A DNA stretch of 64,000 nt from Bradyrhizobium sp. U87765 SZCCT0048 (GCF_018131225.1 NZ_JAFCMM010000001.1:186001-250000), one strand, 5' to 3'; shown: positions 1 to 8,642, counted from the first letter of the stretch. Numbers and translations: made by a program. The notes: generated from the sequence alone by a model not told the origin.

Positions 1-913
1 CGGGCGATGCCATGGCGATCAGATAGACGCCGGCCCCGGCCAGGTAGTGAGCATCGGCGGGCTGCTTTTCGGGGCGCGCTTCTGTGGCCCGCACCAGCGC
101 CGCAGGGAAGCCGATGGGCTCGGGCGACGGCGTCGGTGAGGCTTCGCGATCAGGCGTCACCGGCAGCACGCTCTGCACGACCGGCAGAAACACTTCGGTC
201 TGGAGCGTGAGTGCGATCCCGCTGACCGCCAGGATCAGAAGCAAGATCCAGCACCACAGACCGCCGGCACGATGAATGTCGAATGTAACGCGGAAGGTGT
301 TGCGCGATGGCTTGATCTTCCAGGCCGGGCGCCAATGCCGCAGAAACGGCCGGGAGCGCGGGAACGTGAGGCAGAGACCGACCACGCAATCGACCGACCA
401 CAACAACGCCACGATGCCCAGCACCCACTCTCCGGCGCGGCCAATCGTCAGCGTTGAGTGCAGACGAAACAGAAACGGAATCAGCACGGGGGCCGCGAAG
501 CAGCACCCTGCGCTGTCGCGCCGGCCGAGGACCTCGCCGCTGACCGGATCGACGAAGACCTGGTCGTAGCGAAGGGGCGCAGCTGGATCACGCGACGTGA
601 CGCTCATCACAAAGCTGCCGCGGGCCGGCGTCGGAAATCCGACGCGCATGACCCGGGCGGTCGGATCGTTCACCTCGACGCGATCGATCAGCCTGTCGAG
701 CGCCAGCGGTGCTCCCGAGGATGCGCGAAACAGCTGAGGATTGAGCCAGGCATCGAGGTCGTCGTCGAACGCCAGCACGCTGCCTGTGAGTCCGCAGATC
801 AGGAGAACCCCGGCCAGCAGCAAGCCCACCCAGCGATGCGCGAGCACCAGCAGTGGCCGCACCGCCCAGCGCTTGGGAGATATCGCCGCAGTGCGTGTCA
901 TCGGCAACGACAT
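1..913 (-). CDS. PepSY-associated membrane protein (3' part cut by window edge)
   Basis: Probable inner-membrane PepSY-domain protein of the kind encoded beside TonB-dependent siderophore receptors, where it is thought to help reduce or release iron from imported ferric siderophore. I translated the reverse strand from the ATG at 913. It shows a membrane segment near residues 20-45 (AHRWVGLLLAGVLLICG), a soluble stretch, a second hydrophobic block (GEWVLGIVALLWSVDCVVG) and a third (LWCWILLLILAVSGIAL). About 304 codons are present and the frame is still open at position 1, so the C-terminus lies outside. The ATG is 9 bp after the stop of the upstream receptor gene, so the two are almost certainly co-transcribed and iron-controlled together. 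The family assignment rests on topology and neighbour. The exact biochemical role is inferred. Confidence 0.8.
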   Translation of the reverse strand, partial: MSLPMTRTAAISPKRWAVRPLLVLAHRWVGLLLAGVLLICGLTGSVLAFDDDLDAWLNPQLFRASSGAPLALDRLIDRVEVNDPTARVMRVGFPTPARGSFVMSVTSRDPAAPLRYDQVFVDPVSGEVLGRRDSAGCCFAAPVLIPFLFRLHSTLTIGRAGEWVLGIVALLWSVDCVVGLCLTFPRSRPFLRHWRPAWKIKPSRNTFRVTFDIHRAGGLWCWILLLILAVSGIALTLQTEVFLPVVQSVLPVTPDREASPTPSPEPIGFPAALVRATEARPEKQPADAHYLAGAGVYLIAMASP

Positions 914-922
914 CCTGCCGAC

Positions 923-3217
923 TTACCAGCGATAGGCGATGCTGCCGATCGCGGCACGTCCCGGGCCAAGCCAGCAGGCGTAGGTTTCGAAGCACATGCC
1001 GTTGCGCTGGTTGAAGAGATTGGTGGCATTGACGGCGAAACGCCAGTGCTTCCTGAATTCGTAGGAGAGCGTGGCGTCGACAAGCGCGTAGCCCGGCACC
1101 CTGAAGGTGTTCAGATTGTCGCCCCAGGTCGGTCCGATGTACCGAATGCCCGCACCGACGCCCAGCCCCGCCAGAGGACCATCGCCAAAGCGATACTTCG
1201 CCCAGAGCGAGGCCATGTCCGACGGCGTATTGTAGGGCGTGTTGCCCTGGGTATCGTCGTTCGTCTTGGTGAATTTCACCTCCTGGTGGGTATAGGCCGC
1301 CGTCAGGTCCAGCCCCTGGGTCACGCTGACCAGCGCCTCGACTTCGACGCCCCGTGACCGCGTCTCGCCAACCGCAACGGAATAGAGCGGATTGACGGGA
1401 TCGGCGGTGAGACCGTTTTGCTGACGGATCTCGAAGGCGGCGATCGTGAACGTGCTGCGCGAGCCCGGGGGCTGGAATTTGAGGCCGATCTCGTTCTGGG
1501 TGCCGGTCAGCGGCTGGAAGCCCTGCCCGTTCCGATCCGATCCGATTTGCGGAATGAACGACTGTGCAAAATTGTAGTAAGGCGCAAGACCGTTCTCGAG
1601 ATTGTAGATGGCGCCGGCGCGGCCGCTGAACGCCTTGTCGTTCTGCTTGTTGGCGACATCGTTGATCTGCTCGTACTGGCTTGTCCGGGCGAAGTCCTGA
1701 CGGCCGCCGAGCACCACCGTGAGCCGTCCGAGCTTGATCTGATCCTGAGCGTAAAGCCCGACCTGCGAAGAATTCCCCGTCAGGCGGGTGTCGCTATAGT
1801 CCGGAGGCGTGAAGCTCATGAAATACACCGGACTGAAAATATTCAGATCCGGCAGCGAGCCGTAGCCCTTCTTCACATTGGTGTCCTGATACTGATAGTC
1901 GAGGCCAAAGAGCAGCGTATGCTCGAGCATGCCGGTCGAAATCTTCTTTTCCGCCTGGTTGTCGACATGGAATGTCGAGAGCGAGGCGTAGGCGATGCCG
2001 CTCATGCGGCTCAGTGACACGTTGTCCGACGCAAGCCCGGGAAACCATCCGAACGTCGCCTTGGAGTCGAAATCGAGATGGGCGATCCGCAGATTCTGAC
2101 GGAAGGTCCAGTCGCTATCCGCCTTGTGCTCGAATTGATAGCCGAGCGAATACTGATTCTTTTTGGTCGCGTTGTAGGCCGGATCCCCGGCAAAAAAGCT
2201 GTTGGACAGGCGGCCATAAGGGTTCGGCAGGAATGTGCCCGATGCCGGAAGATAGCCGCCGACGCCGCCGGTGGCGATGTGCATGTAGGTCGCCTCGACA
2301 TTCAGCTTGGTCGAGGCATCCGGCTGATACGTGAATTGCGGCTGCAAATAGATGCGATCGTCTGGCATGTAGTTGACATAGGTGTCGCTGTCACGCGCGA
2401 CGCCGGTCAACCGATAAAGCAGCGTGCGATCCTCGGTCGCGGGACCGCTCAGATCGAACTGGACCTGTTTTCTGTTGAAGCTGCCATACTGGACGCCGAT
2501 CTCATGGAGCGGCTCCTCGGTCGGCTTCTTGCTGATCAGGCTGACCAGTCCCCCCGGATAGTTCTGACCGAAGAGAACTGAGCTCGGTCCCTTCAGAACG
2601 TCGATCCGCTCCAGCGCATAGGGCTCACTCGACCACGACGTGTCCGGACTTTCGATGCGCGGCAGACCGAGGCCGTCCAGATAGAAACCCGACGTCGACT
2701 GATTGAAGCCGCGGATCGAATACCAGTCCATGCGGGCGTCCGGCCCGTAGAGATCGGTCTGGACGCCTGCCGTGTACCTCATCGCATCGTTGATGGTCTG
2801 GGCGTTGCGGTCGACGATCTGCTTGTTTGTCACGACCGAGATCGACTGTGGGGTCTCCAGAATCGGCGTGTCGGTCTTGGTCGCGGCAGCGCTGCGCGAG
2901 GCGACGTAACCGGATACCGGTCCCCAGGCCGTTTCCGCCCGCTGCGTCGTCGTCCTGCTTGCCGCCGGTGCCGCGGTCGCGTTGCGTCCCGCACTCCGGC
3001 TGCTACGGGCGATCGCGCGGGCCTCCCTGTTTTGCTGCGAGGATTTCGGCTTGCTCTGCCTCTTCTCTGGGGCTTGCACTTCGATCGACGGCAGCGACGT
3101 TGCACCGGAGGCAGGTCTGGCAGTTTGAGCCGCAGCGCCTTGGACCATCCAAAATCCAAATGCGAGACAGCTTGAGGCAGCGATTGCGCTTCTTGTGGCG
3201 CGATATCTGAAGAACAT
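923..3217 (-). CDS. TonB-dependent siderophore receptor
   Basis: Outer-membrane ligand-gated channel importing a ferric siderophore with energy from TonB-ExbB-ExbD. The 764-residue product has an N-terminal signal region (to about residue 30, ending near QGAAAQTA), a probable TonB box at LPSIEVQAPEKR, a basic Ser/Lys/Arg-rich linker, and a plug domain from about residue 120. The plug shows ETPQSISVVT, INDAMRYTAGVQ, YSIRGF and GLVSLISKKP. A beta-barrel follows and ends in the aromatic-terminated strand AIGSIAYRW. Length and the RGF/Y-D-G-L pattern fit the FhuA/FpvA/FoxA superfamily (TIGR01783 type). The substrate cannot be read from the sequence; hydroxamates are typical for this family. It is first in an operon with the PepSY gene, and an Irr-type iron control element lies about 80 bp upstream. 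Confidence 0.93.
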   Translation of the reverse strand: MFFRYRATRSAIAASSCLAFGFWMVQGAAAQTARPASGATSLPSIEVQAPEKRQSKPKSSQQNREARAIARSSRSAGRNATAAPAASRTTTQRAETAWGPVSGYVASRSAAATKTDTPILETPQSISVVTNKQIVDRNAQTINDAMRYTAGVQTDLYGPDARMDWYSIRGFNQSTSGFYLDGLGLPRIESPDTSWSSEPYALERIDVLKGPSSVLFGQNYPGGLVSLISKKPTEEPLHEIGVQYGSFNRKQVQFDLSGPATEDRTLLYRLTGVARDSDTYVNYMPDDRIYLQPQFTYQPDASTKLNVEATYMHIATGGVGGYLPASGTFLPNPYGRLSNSFFAGDPAYNATKKNQYSLGYQFEHKADSDWTFRQNLRIAHLDFDSKATFGWFPGLASDNVSLSRMSGIAYASLSTFHVDNQAEKKISTGMLEHTLLFGLDYQYQDTNVKKGYGSLPDLNIFSPVYFMSFTPPDYSDTRLTGNSSQVGLYAQDQIKLGRLTVVLGGRQDFARTSQYEQINDVANKQNDKAFSGRAGAIYNLENGLAPYYNFAQSFIPQIGSDRNGQGFQPLTGTQNEIGLKFQPPGSRSTFTIAAFEIRQQNGLTADPVNPLYSVAVGETRSRGVEVEALVSVTQGLDLTAAYTHQEVKFTKTNDDTQGNTPYNTPSDMASLWAKYRFGDGPLAGLGVGAGIRYIGPTWGDNLNTFRVPGYALVDATLSYEFRKHWRFAVNATNLFNQRNGMCFETYACWLGPGRAAIGSIAYRW

Positions 3218-3297
3218 TGAAAGTGACGCTCCGGACTCGAACGAAGAAATTCCGGACCCGCTCTAGCTTGATGCTGTTCGTATGCAACCCGCACGCG

Positions 3298-3314
3298 TCT
3301 AGAATATTTCGAAA
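3298..3314 (-). promoter_or_regulatory. Iron control element (Irr box) upstream of siderophore receptor
   Basis: TCTAGAATATTTCGAAA matches the published Bradyrhizobium iron control element consensus TTTAGAA-N3-TTCTAAA at 12 of the 14 specified positions, and is itself a near-palindrome. It lies 81-97 bp upstream of the receptor ATG, a normal promoter-proximal position. Irr is the usual regulator at such sites. Whether it activates or represses here depends on its position relative to the transcription start, which was not determined. Confidence 0.65.
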
Positions 3315-4102
3315 CTTGTCTGTTTGAGCCTCAACTGTTGGTCGGAGATCACATCGAAGATCGCTCGCGCAAATTTTCGCGTCGGCTTGTCCACAAATCG
3401 ATCAGCTCCGGCGAGCCAGTGTGGACGTCTCTGAACATGGCTTTGTGGTGCCTTCGACCGTGATCAGGTCGATGTGATGCGCAACGCGCTTGTCAGTGCG
3501 AGCGGAGAGCGTGGCGACTGACGCGCCTTCTCCGTCGATCTGGACATGTGCATCGACCGCGCTGGCTCGAGGATTCCGCTCGCCGGCTCACGCATCGCGT
3601 CGGCAATCTTGGCGACGCAGCTTGTCCGCCGGGAGCGCGTGCCGTTGTGGCCCTGCGCCACCGCCGTGCTCCTTGTCGCAGGCGCGATCTGGTGCAATCA
3701 GGACTTCGAGCTGACGATACCGCGCGATCCTTCTGGTCATGCTCGGTACCGGGCGCCGGCATGGCCGCCATGCCATTCAACGGGCGGCCACGACCAGCTG
3801 TCGCATGGGGATACCCGCCGTCCGACCTGCTCGGTTCATTGCAACGGGGGCCGTTCAACATGCCCGACCGAACTTCACGTCATCCGGTTTCATGGGCGCA
3901 TCGGCCCATCGTCGGCGGAAATGGGGTACGCGCGGCCTCGTTCGGGTGCGGAGCGCGGGCCGCTGGGGTTTTATGGCAACACGCAGGGGAAATCCAAAGA
4001 CGGTGTTGTTTTTAAACAAGAATTTTGCCCGTTTGCCGGAACTTTACGCTTGTTCATCTTCATTAAATCGCGCCATATAGTCGCACAGTGGGTTCCCAAT
4101 TC
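3315..4102. other. Long intergenic region without a convincing gene
   Basis: About 790 bp between the divergent siderophore receptor and LpxR-like genes. Several open frames of 60-200 codons exist on both strands, but they are rich in Arg/Ser/Pro/Cys, overlap one another and resemble no family I know. They look like chance frames in GC-rich DNA or a decayed gene. From about 4000 to 4090 the DNA becomes A/T-rich (TTTTTAAACAAGAATTTTG), which probably holds the promoter of the downstream gene. Confidence 0.5.
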
Positions 4103-5146
4103 ATGTCGCTATTTCGGCCTTTGCTGCTTGGAGTCGTGCTGACCGCCCTGTCGGTGACAGGTGCGCTCGCGCAGCGCGTGATCATCGTCGAAGAGAACGA
4201 CGTCATCGCCAAGAGCTATGACCCGGTCAAAGGCTTCAGCGCCGTTCACGACTATGACTATACCCAGGGCTTCTTCGCCGCCGTGGTGTTCGACGATTTC
4301 AAGGCCGTGCCGGCGGCCGGCAAGGTCTATGACGCGCTGCAGGGCGGCATGATCACCTTTGGCGCGCCGGCCGGGCAGCGCCAGTCCGAGCTGAGCTGGA
4401 TCTTCGGTCAGAGCATCTACACGCCGCAGCGGATCGAAAACCCGGTGCGCCAGCCCGGCGACCGTCCGTTCGGTGGCTGGCTGTACACTGGCGTGACGCT
4501 GGCGCGCGAAAGCGGCCGCCGCCAACTCGACACGTTCGAGATCCAGGTCGGCGCCGTCGGCGGTTCGGCGTCGTTGGCACCCTGGGTGCAGAACAGCTTC
4601 CACACCATCATCGGCTCGTCGTCGCCGCAGATCGGCAGCTATCATCTCGCCAACGAGCCAGGAATCCTGCTGGCGTGGGAGCGGCGCTGGAAAATCGGCA
4701 CGGAGTTCGGCAACGGTTTCGGAATAGACGTCATTCCGGCTGTCGGCGTCACCGCCGGCAACGTCTTTACCTATGCCGAGGCCAGCGCGCTGGTGCGCAT
4801 CGGCCGGTCGCTCGGCACCACCTGGGGGCCAACTCGGGTCCGCCCCTCGCCGTCAGGGGCGGCGTTCATTTCGACGAGCCCCGACGATCCGTGGTGGGGA
4901 TGGGACATTTACGCCGGCGGCGCCGTGCGTGGCGTTGCCCGCAACATCTTCCTCGATGGCAGCACCTTCGAATCCAGCCCGAGCGTGACCAAGAAGCCAT
5001 TCGTCACCGACCTGATCGCCGGCGCGGAGGTCTTTACCCAGAGCGGATACAAGATCGGGGCCTCGGTCACGCTGCGCTCGCCGGAATACAAGACCCAGCC
5101 CAAGAGCGACTGGTTCGGCTCGCTCGAGGCCGGCTTCCGCTTCTGA
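4103..5146 (+). CDS. LpxR-like outer-membrane lipid A deacylase (DUF2219)
   Basis: Predicted outer-membrane beta-barrel enzyme of the LpxR family, which removes the 3'-acyloxyacyl chain from lipid A. The 347-residue product begins with a signal peptide (MSLFRPLLLGVVLTALSVTG, cleavage near ALA-QR). Family landmarks are ENDVIA close to the mature N-terminus, DYDYTQGFF, the FGQSIYTP segment, DRPFGGWLY, the QVGAVGGSA block, VQNSFHTIIG and NEPGILLAWERRW; the barrel closes with LEAGFRF. The ATG at 4103 is preferred over an in-frame GTG at 4088 because it starts directly with the signal peptide. Catalysis is not proved: the Asn/Asp/Glu/His set known from Salmonella LpxR was not aligned residue by residue. 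No operon partner is evident; metY follows 109 bp later. Confidence 0.82.
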   Translation: MSLFRPLLLGVVLTALSVTGALAQRVIIVEENDVIAKSYDPVKGFSAVHDYDYTQGFFAAVVFDDFKAVPAAGKVYDALQGGMITFGAPAGQRQSELSWIFGQSIYTPQRIENPVRQPGDRPFGGWLYTGVTLARESGRRQLDTFEIQVGAVGGSASLAPWVQNSFHTIIGSSSPQIGSYHLANEPGILLAWERRWKIGTEFGNGFGIDVIPAVGVTAGNVFTYAEASALVRIGRSLGTTWGPTRVRPSPSGAAFISTSPDDPWWGWDIYAGGAVRGVARNIFLDGSTFESSPSVTKKPFVTDLIAGAEVFTQSGYKIGASVTLRSPEYKTQPKSDWFGSLEAGFRF

Positions 5147-5255
5147 TCGCGTTCCCTCGGCCGGCGGGATCCCGAGACTCTCCGGGATGCCGAGACCTTC
5201 GGCGCATTTGCATTCCGCGGCGGCTCATGAACAATGGCCGCCTCCTCGCTGCGAG

Positions 5256-6557
5256 ATGCCGATGCCCGCTCCCCGTCCACCTGCCTTCGAGACCCTTAGC
5301 CTGCACGCCGGCCAGCACCCCGATCCGGTGACCGGGTCGCGGGCCGTGCCGATTCACCAGACGACCTCGTTCGTCTTCCAGGATGCCGACCATGCGGCGG
5401 CGCTGTTCAACCTCGAACGCGCCGGCCACATCTACACCCGCATTTCCAACCCGACCATCGCGGTGCTGGAAGAGCGCCTCGCCGCGCTGGAGGGCGGTGT
5501 CGGGGCTGTCTGCACGGCGAGCGGCATGGCTGCGCTGCACCTGGCGATCGCGACGCTGCTCGGTGCCGGCGATCACATCGTCGCCTCCGCATCGCTCTAT
5601 GGCGGCACCATTAATCTTCTGACCCATACCCTGCCGCGCTTCGGCATCACCACGACGTTCGTCAAGCCGCGCGATCTCGACGGCCTGCGCCGTGCGATCA
5701 CGCCGCAAACCCGTCTCGTGATCGGCGAGACCATCGGCAATCCCGGCCTCGAGGTTCTGGACATCCCCGCGGTCGCCGAGATCGCCCATGCCGCGAAGAT
5801 TCCGCTGCTGATCGACAACACCTTCGCGACGCCGTTCCTCAGCCAGCCCGGCGCGCTCGGCGCCGACATCGTCATGCACTCGACCACCAAGTGGATTGGT
5901 GGCCATGGCATCGCCATCGGCGGCGCGCTCGTCGACATCGGACGTTTCGATTGGGAGGCCTCCGGCAAGTTTCCGACCCTGACGACGCCGTATGCCGGCT
6001 ATCACGGCATCGTCTTCAGCGAGGAGTTCGGGCCTGCCGCCTTCATCATGCGTGCCCGCGCCGAGGGGCTGCGCGACTTCGGCGCCTGCCTGTCGCCGAC
6101 CAACGCCTTCCATCTGCTGCAGGGCGTCGAGACGCTGCCGCTGCGCATGCAGCGCCATATCGAGAACACAGCGGCGGTGCTGGCGTTCCTGACTGCGAAC
6201 AAGGCGGTCGACTGGGTGATCCATCCGTCGCTGGACAGCCATCCCGACCACGCGCTGGCCGGCAGGCTGCTGCCGCGCGGCGCCGGCTCGATCATCAGCT
6301 TCGGTATCAAGGGCGGCCGCGCCGCTGGCCGCAAGTTCATCGAAGCGCTGCGGCTCGCGAGCCATCTCGCCAATGTCGGCGACGCCAAAACCCTCGTGAT
6401 CCATCCCGCCAGCACCACCCACCAGCAGATGGATGCGGCGCAGCTGGCCGAGGCCGGCATCGGCGAAGAGCTGGTGCGTCTCTCGATCGGCCTCGAAGCG
6501 GCCGGCGATATCATCGACGACCTCGCGCAGGCGCTGCGCGCGTCCCAGAAGGCGTGA
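5256..6557 (+). CDS. metY: O-acetylhomoserine sulfhydrylase (MetY-type)
   Basis: PLP enzyme of the Cys/Met metabolism family that makes homocysteine from O-acetyl- (or O-succinyl-) homoserine and sulfide by direct sulfhydrylation. The 433-residue product has the family start FETLSLHAGQHPD, the substrate-loop motif IYTRISNPT, the PLP-stacking region TASGMAALHLAI and the Schiff-base lysine in MHSTTKWIGGHG (Lys212). The C-terminus carries LVIHPASTTHQQ and VRLSIGLE, where the Arg binds the substrate carboxylate. An upstream in-frame start at 5187 would add 23 unconserved residues, so the ATG at 5256 is chosen. An alpha/beta hydrolase gene begins 3 bp after the stop, so they form one transcript. 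Acetyl- versus succinylhomoserine preference cannot be decided from sequence alone. Confidence 0.93.
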   Translation: MPMPAPRPPAFETLSLHAGQHPDPVTGSRAVPIHQTTSFVFQDADHAAALFNLERAGHIYTRISNPTIAVLEERLAALEGGVGAVCTASGMAALHLAIATLLGAGDHIVASASLYGGTINLLTHTLPRFGITTTFVKPRDLDGLRRAITPQTRLVIGETIGNPGLEVLDIPAVAEIAHAAKIPLLIDNTFATPFLSQPGALGADIVMHSTTKWIGGHGIAIGGALVDIGRFDWEASGKFPTLTTPYAGYHGIVFSEEFGPAAFIMRARAEGLRDFGACLSPTNAFHLLQGVETLPLRMQRHIENTAAVLAFLTANKAVDWVIHPSLDSHPDHALAGRLLPRGAGSIISFGIKGGRAAGRKFIEALRLASHLANVGDAKTLVIHPASTTHQQMDAAQLAEAGIGEELVRLSIGLEAAGDIIDDLAQALRASQKA

Positions 6558-6560
6558 AGC

Positions 6561-7352
6561 ATGCGATTGACCGTCGACGACGCCGACATTTTCGCCGCCA
6601 CCGGTGGCAAGCCGTTCGATCCTGCGTTGCCGCTGGTGGTGTTCCTGCACGGCGCTGGCTTCGACCATTCGATCTGGGCCCTGCCCGCGCGCTGGTTCGC
6701 CCATCATGGTCATGCGGTCCTGGCGCCCGACCTGCCGGGCCACGGCCGCTCCGGCGGCAAGGCGCTCGGCAGCATCGCGGACATGGCGGACTGGACCGTC
6801 AGGCTGATCAAGGCCGCTGGGGCGACGCGCGCGCGCCTGGTCGGCCATTCGATGGGATCGCTGATCGCCCTGGAGACAGCCTCGCGGCATCCCGATGCGG
6901 TGTCCGAGATCTCGCTGCTCGCTGCCGGCGCCAGCATGAAGGTGTCGCCCGACCTGCTCGCCGCGGCGGAAGCCAACCAGCATGATGCCATCGACATGGT
7001 CTCGATCTGGGGACACGGCTTCCGCGCGTCGCTCGGCGGCTCGCGTGCGCCGGGCCTGTGGATGCTCGGCGGCGGCGAGCGTGTGCTCGAAGCAGCACCT
7101 CCCGGCGTGCTGCACAGCGATCTTGCCGCCTGCAATGCCTACACGGGGGCGCTGGAGGCTGCTGCCAGTCTCGCCATTCCGGCAACGCTGATCCTTGGCG
7201 AACGCGACATGATGACGCCGCTGAGGTCCGGTACCGAACTCGCGGGTGCGATCAAGGGCGCGCGACGCGTGGTGCTGCCGGGCGCCGGACACATGCTGAC
7301 TGCCGAGCGCCCGGACGAGGTGCTGGCCGCGCTGATCGGCGGCAGAGTGTGA
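6561..7352 (+). CDS. Alpha/beta hydrolase
   Basis: Cytoplasmic serine hydrolase of the alpha/beta fold, 263 residues. The oxyanion motif HGAGFDHSIW follows beta-strand 3, the nucleophile elbow is GHSMGS (Ser97), the acid is probably the Asp of GERDMMTP and the histidine is in GAGHML near residue 245. There is no signal peptide. It is coupled to metY with a 3-bp gap. Homologues are often annotated as generic hydrolases, and a homoserine O-acetyltransferase role is unlikely because the protein is far shorter than MetX. The substrate is unknown; a link to sulfur amino-acid metabolism is only a context inference. Confidence 0.85.
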   Translation: MRLTVDDADIFAATGGKPFDPALPLVVFLHGAGFDHSIWALPARWFAHHGHAVLAPDLPGHGRSGGKALGSIADMADWTVRLIKAAGATRARLVGHSMGSLIALETASRHPDAVSEISLLAAGASMKVSPDLLAAAEANQHDAIDMVSIWGHGFRASLGGSRAPGLWMLGGGERVLEAAPPGVLHSDLAACNAYTGALEAAASLAIPATLILGERDMMTPLRSGTELAGAIKGARRVVLPGAGHMLTAERPDEVLAALIGGRV

Positions 7353-7442
7353 CCAACAGGTCGTAAGGTGCGAGCGGACGACACCTGCCGCAACAGGCGC
7401 GCCCCCATTGGACGCCGCCTGCTGCGAAGGTAAGAGGAAGGC

Positions 7443-7685
7443 CTACTTCTTCATCTCGTCCTTCTTCATGCCGTCCTTGCTCATGGTGTCCTTGGACATG
7501 TGGTCCTTGGACATGTGATCGTCCTTCTTCATCCCGTCCTTGCTCATCGAGTCCTTGGACATCGAGTCCTTGCTCATGCTGTCCTTGCTCATCTTGTCCT
7601 GGGCGAAGGCCGCCGGTGCGAGCGCGACGCCGGCCGAAAGAATGGCGGCGGTCAGGGCGAGCGAGATGCGATTGCGGAAAGCCAT
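7443..7685 (-). CDS. Pentapeptide MXKDX repeat protein, secreted
   Basis: An 80-residue exported protein. A classical signal peptide (about 28 residues, ending APAAFA) is followed by a mature part made almost only of MSKDS/MSKDG/MKKDE-like units, ten or so tandem pentapeptides with two slightly irregular ones (DDHMSKDH). This matches the small family known as pentapeptide MXKDX repeat protein, found in alpha- and betaproteobacteria and of unknown function. The mature chain is nearly all Met, Ser, Lys and Asp, so it is highly charged and methionine-rich. Metal binding or methionine-oxidation sensing in the periplasm are possible but unproven. It is convergent with the upstream hydrolase gene. 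Confidence 0.85.
   Translation of the reverse strand: MAFRNRISLALTAAILSAGVALAPAAFAQDKMSKDSMSKDSMSKDSMSKDGMKKDDHMSKDHMSKDTMSKDGMKKDEMKK
7446..7598 (-). repeat. 15-bp tandem repeat encoding MXKDX units
   Basis: The coding strand repeats a 15-bp unit of the form ATGTCCAAGGACNNN (ATG-(T/A)(C/A)N-AAG-GA(C/T)-NNN) about ten times, covering the whole mature part of the small secreted protein. Copies differ mainly at the fifth codon, with one GAT-CAC insertion. Such an array is prone to copy-number change by slippage. Confidence 0.85.
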
Positions 7686-7865
7686 GGTCGAAAATCCTCC
7701 AAAACCGGTGTGGCGCGACGAACGTCGCCCTGATTGCTACGGGCCGACAGCACGGATGTTACGCGCCGGTGAGTCATTTCCGTGGGGCCGCGATGACGAA
7801 GTCGTGAACGCGAATGCGCTGCAGCAGCAGTCATGCCGCCATATCGCGGACGCACAATGAATGGC

Positions 7866-8519
7866 TCAGGCGGCTTCGCCGCCGGCCATACTGATGACGA
7901 CGTCGGAGAAGCGCTCGCCCTGGATGACGATATGGTCGCGCAGGACTTTGGCCGCGCGTTCGCCGTCGCCGGCGAGGATCGCCTGGACGGCGGCGGCGTG
8001 CTCGGTCAGCGACTGGCTGACGCGGTTGCGCGCCCGCAGTTGCATGCGCCGGTACGGCGACAGTCGCCGGTGCAGCCCAACGCACTGATCGGTCAGGAAA
8101 GCGTTGTGGCTGGCATGATAGATCGCGGAATGGAAGGTCGCGTTCTCGAAGTAATAAGCCTCGGTATCGCCGGCCTGTGCGGCGCGCTCGCAAGCGGCAT
8201 GCGCGGCGGAGATGGCGGCCGCGTCCTCCGAGGTATGGCGCCGGGCGGCAAGACGCCCGCAGGCGGCCTCGAGCTCGGCCATGGTCTCGAACATTTCCAC
8301 GAGGCGCCGCGGATCGGGCGCGCTGACCGTGGCCCCGCGCCGGGGGCGGATCTCGACCAGGCCCGTCGCGGCAAGATGCAGCAGCGCTTCCCGGATCGGT
8401 GTGCGCGACACGCCGAACTTGGCGGCCAGCACCGTCTCTTCGAGACGGGCGCCCGGCGCCAGACGCCCGGTGACGATCTCGTCCTCGATGGCTTCGCGCA
8501 ACCGCGACGGCTGTTTCAT
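7866..8519 (-). CDS. GntR-family transcriptional regulator (FCD domain), probable malonate regulator
   Basis: A 217-residue regulator. The N-terminal winged helix (residues 1-65) has the typical ARLEETVLAAKFGVSRTPIR recognition region and EIRPRRGATV wing. The C-terminal FCD ligand-binding domain has the metal-binding Asp/His pattern (FHSAIYHASHN, LTEHAAAVQAILAGD, LRDHI). It is divergent from malonyl-CoA decarboxylase and a TRAP importer, the arrangement known for MatR of rhizobia, so it most likely senses malonate or a related acid. A perfect 10-bp palindrome lies between the two divergent starts. The ATG at 8519 directly precedes the winged-helix domain; longer frames upstream antisense to matA are not real. 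Confidence 0.85.
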   Translation of the reverse strand: MKQPSRLREAIEDEIVTGRLAPGARLEETVLAAKFGVSRTPIREALLHLAATGLVEIRPRRGATVSAPDPRRLVEMFETMAELEAACGRLAARRHTSEDAAAISAAHAACERAAQAGDTEAYYFENATFHSAIYHASHNAFLTDQCVGLHRRLSPYRRMQLRARNRVSQSLTEHAAAVQAILAGDGERAAKVLRDHIVIQGERFSDVVISMAGGEAA

Positions 8520-8552
8520 GTCTTGATCTTGCCAACAAACCAAGGTCGAATG

Positions 8553-8562
8553 GTGTATACAC
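8553..8562. promoter_or_regulatory. Palindromic operator candidate between GntR gene and matA
   Basis: GTGTATACAC is a perfect 10-bp palindrome, flanked as ATGGTGTATACACGAAA, 34 bp from the regulator ATG and 80 bp from the matA ATG. It has the TNGTNNNACNA-like shape of FCD-type GntR operators, so it probably controls both divergent transcripts. Confidence 0.55.
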
Positions 8563-8642
8563 GAAAGCCGCTTTAGTATGCACTGAAATTCGGCATGCTT
8601 CGTCCCCGGCGGCTGGGGGTGAGCGTGCCGCCAGGGGCAGCG

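Noticed and set aside
3464..3861. Possible small genes in the 3.3-4.1 kb gap
   Set aside because: Several overlapping Arg/Ser-rich frames on both strands, none with a ribosome site or a recognisable domain. A decayed gene cannot be excluded.
5067..7292. 741-codon reverse frame opposite metY and the hydrolase
   Set aside because: The forward strand encodes clear enzyme families; the reverse product is Arg/His/Gln-rich with no domain.
6561..7352. Hydrolase as homoserine O-acetyltransferase (MetX) partner of metY
   Set aside because: Only 263 residues, lacking the long lid and length (about 370 residues) of MetX.
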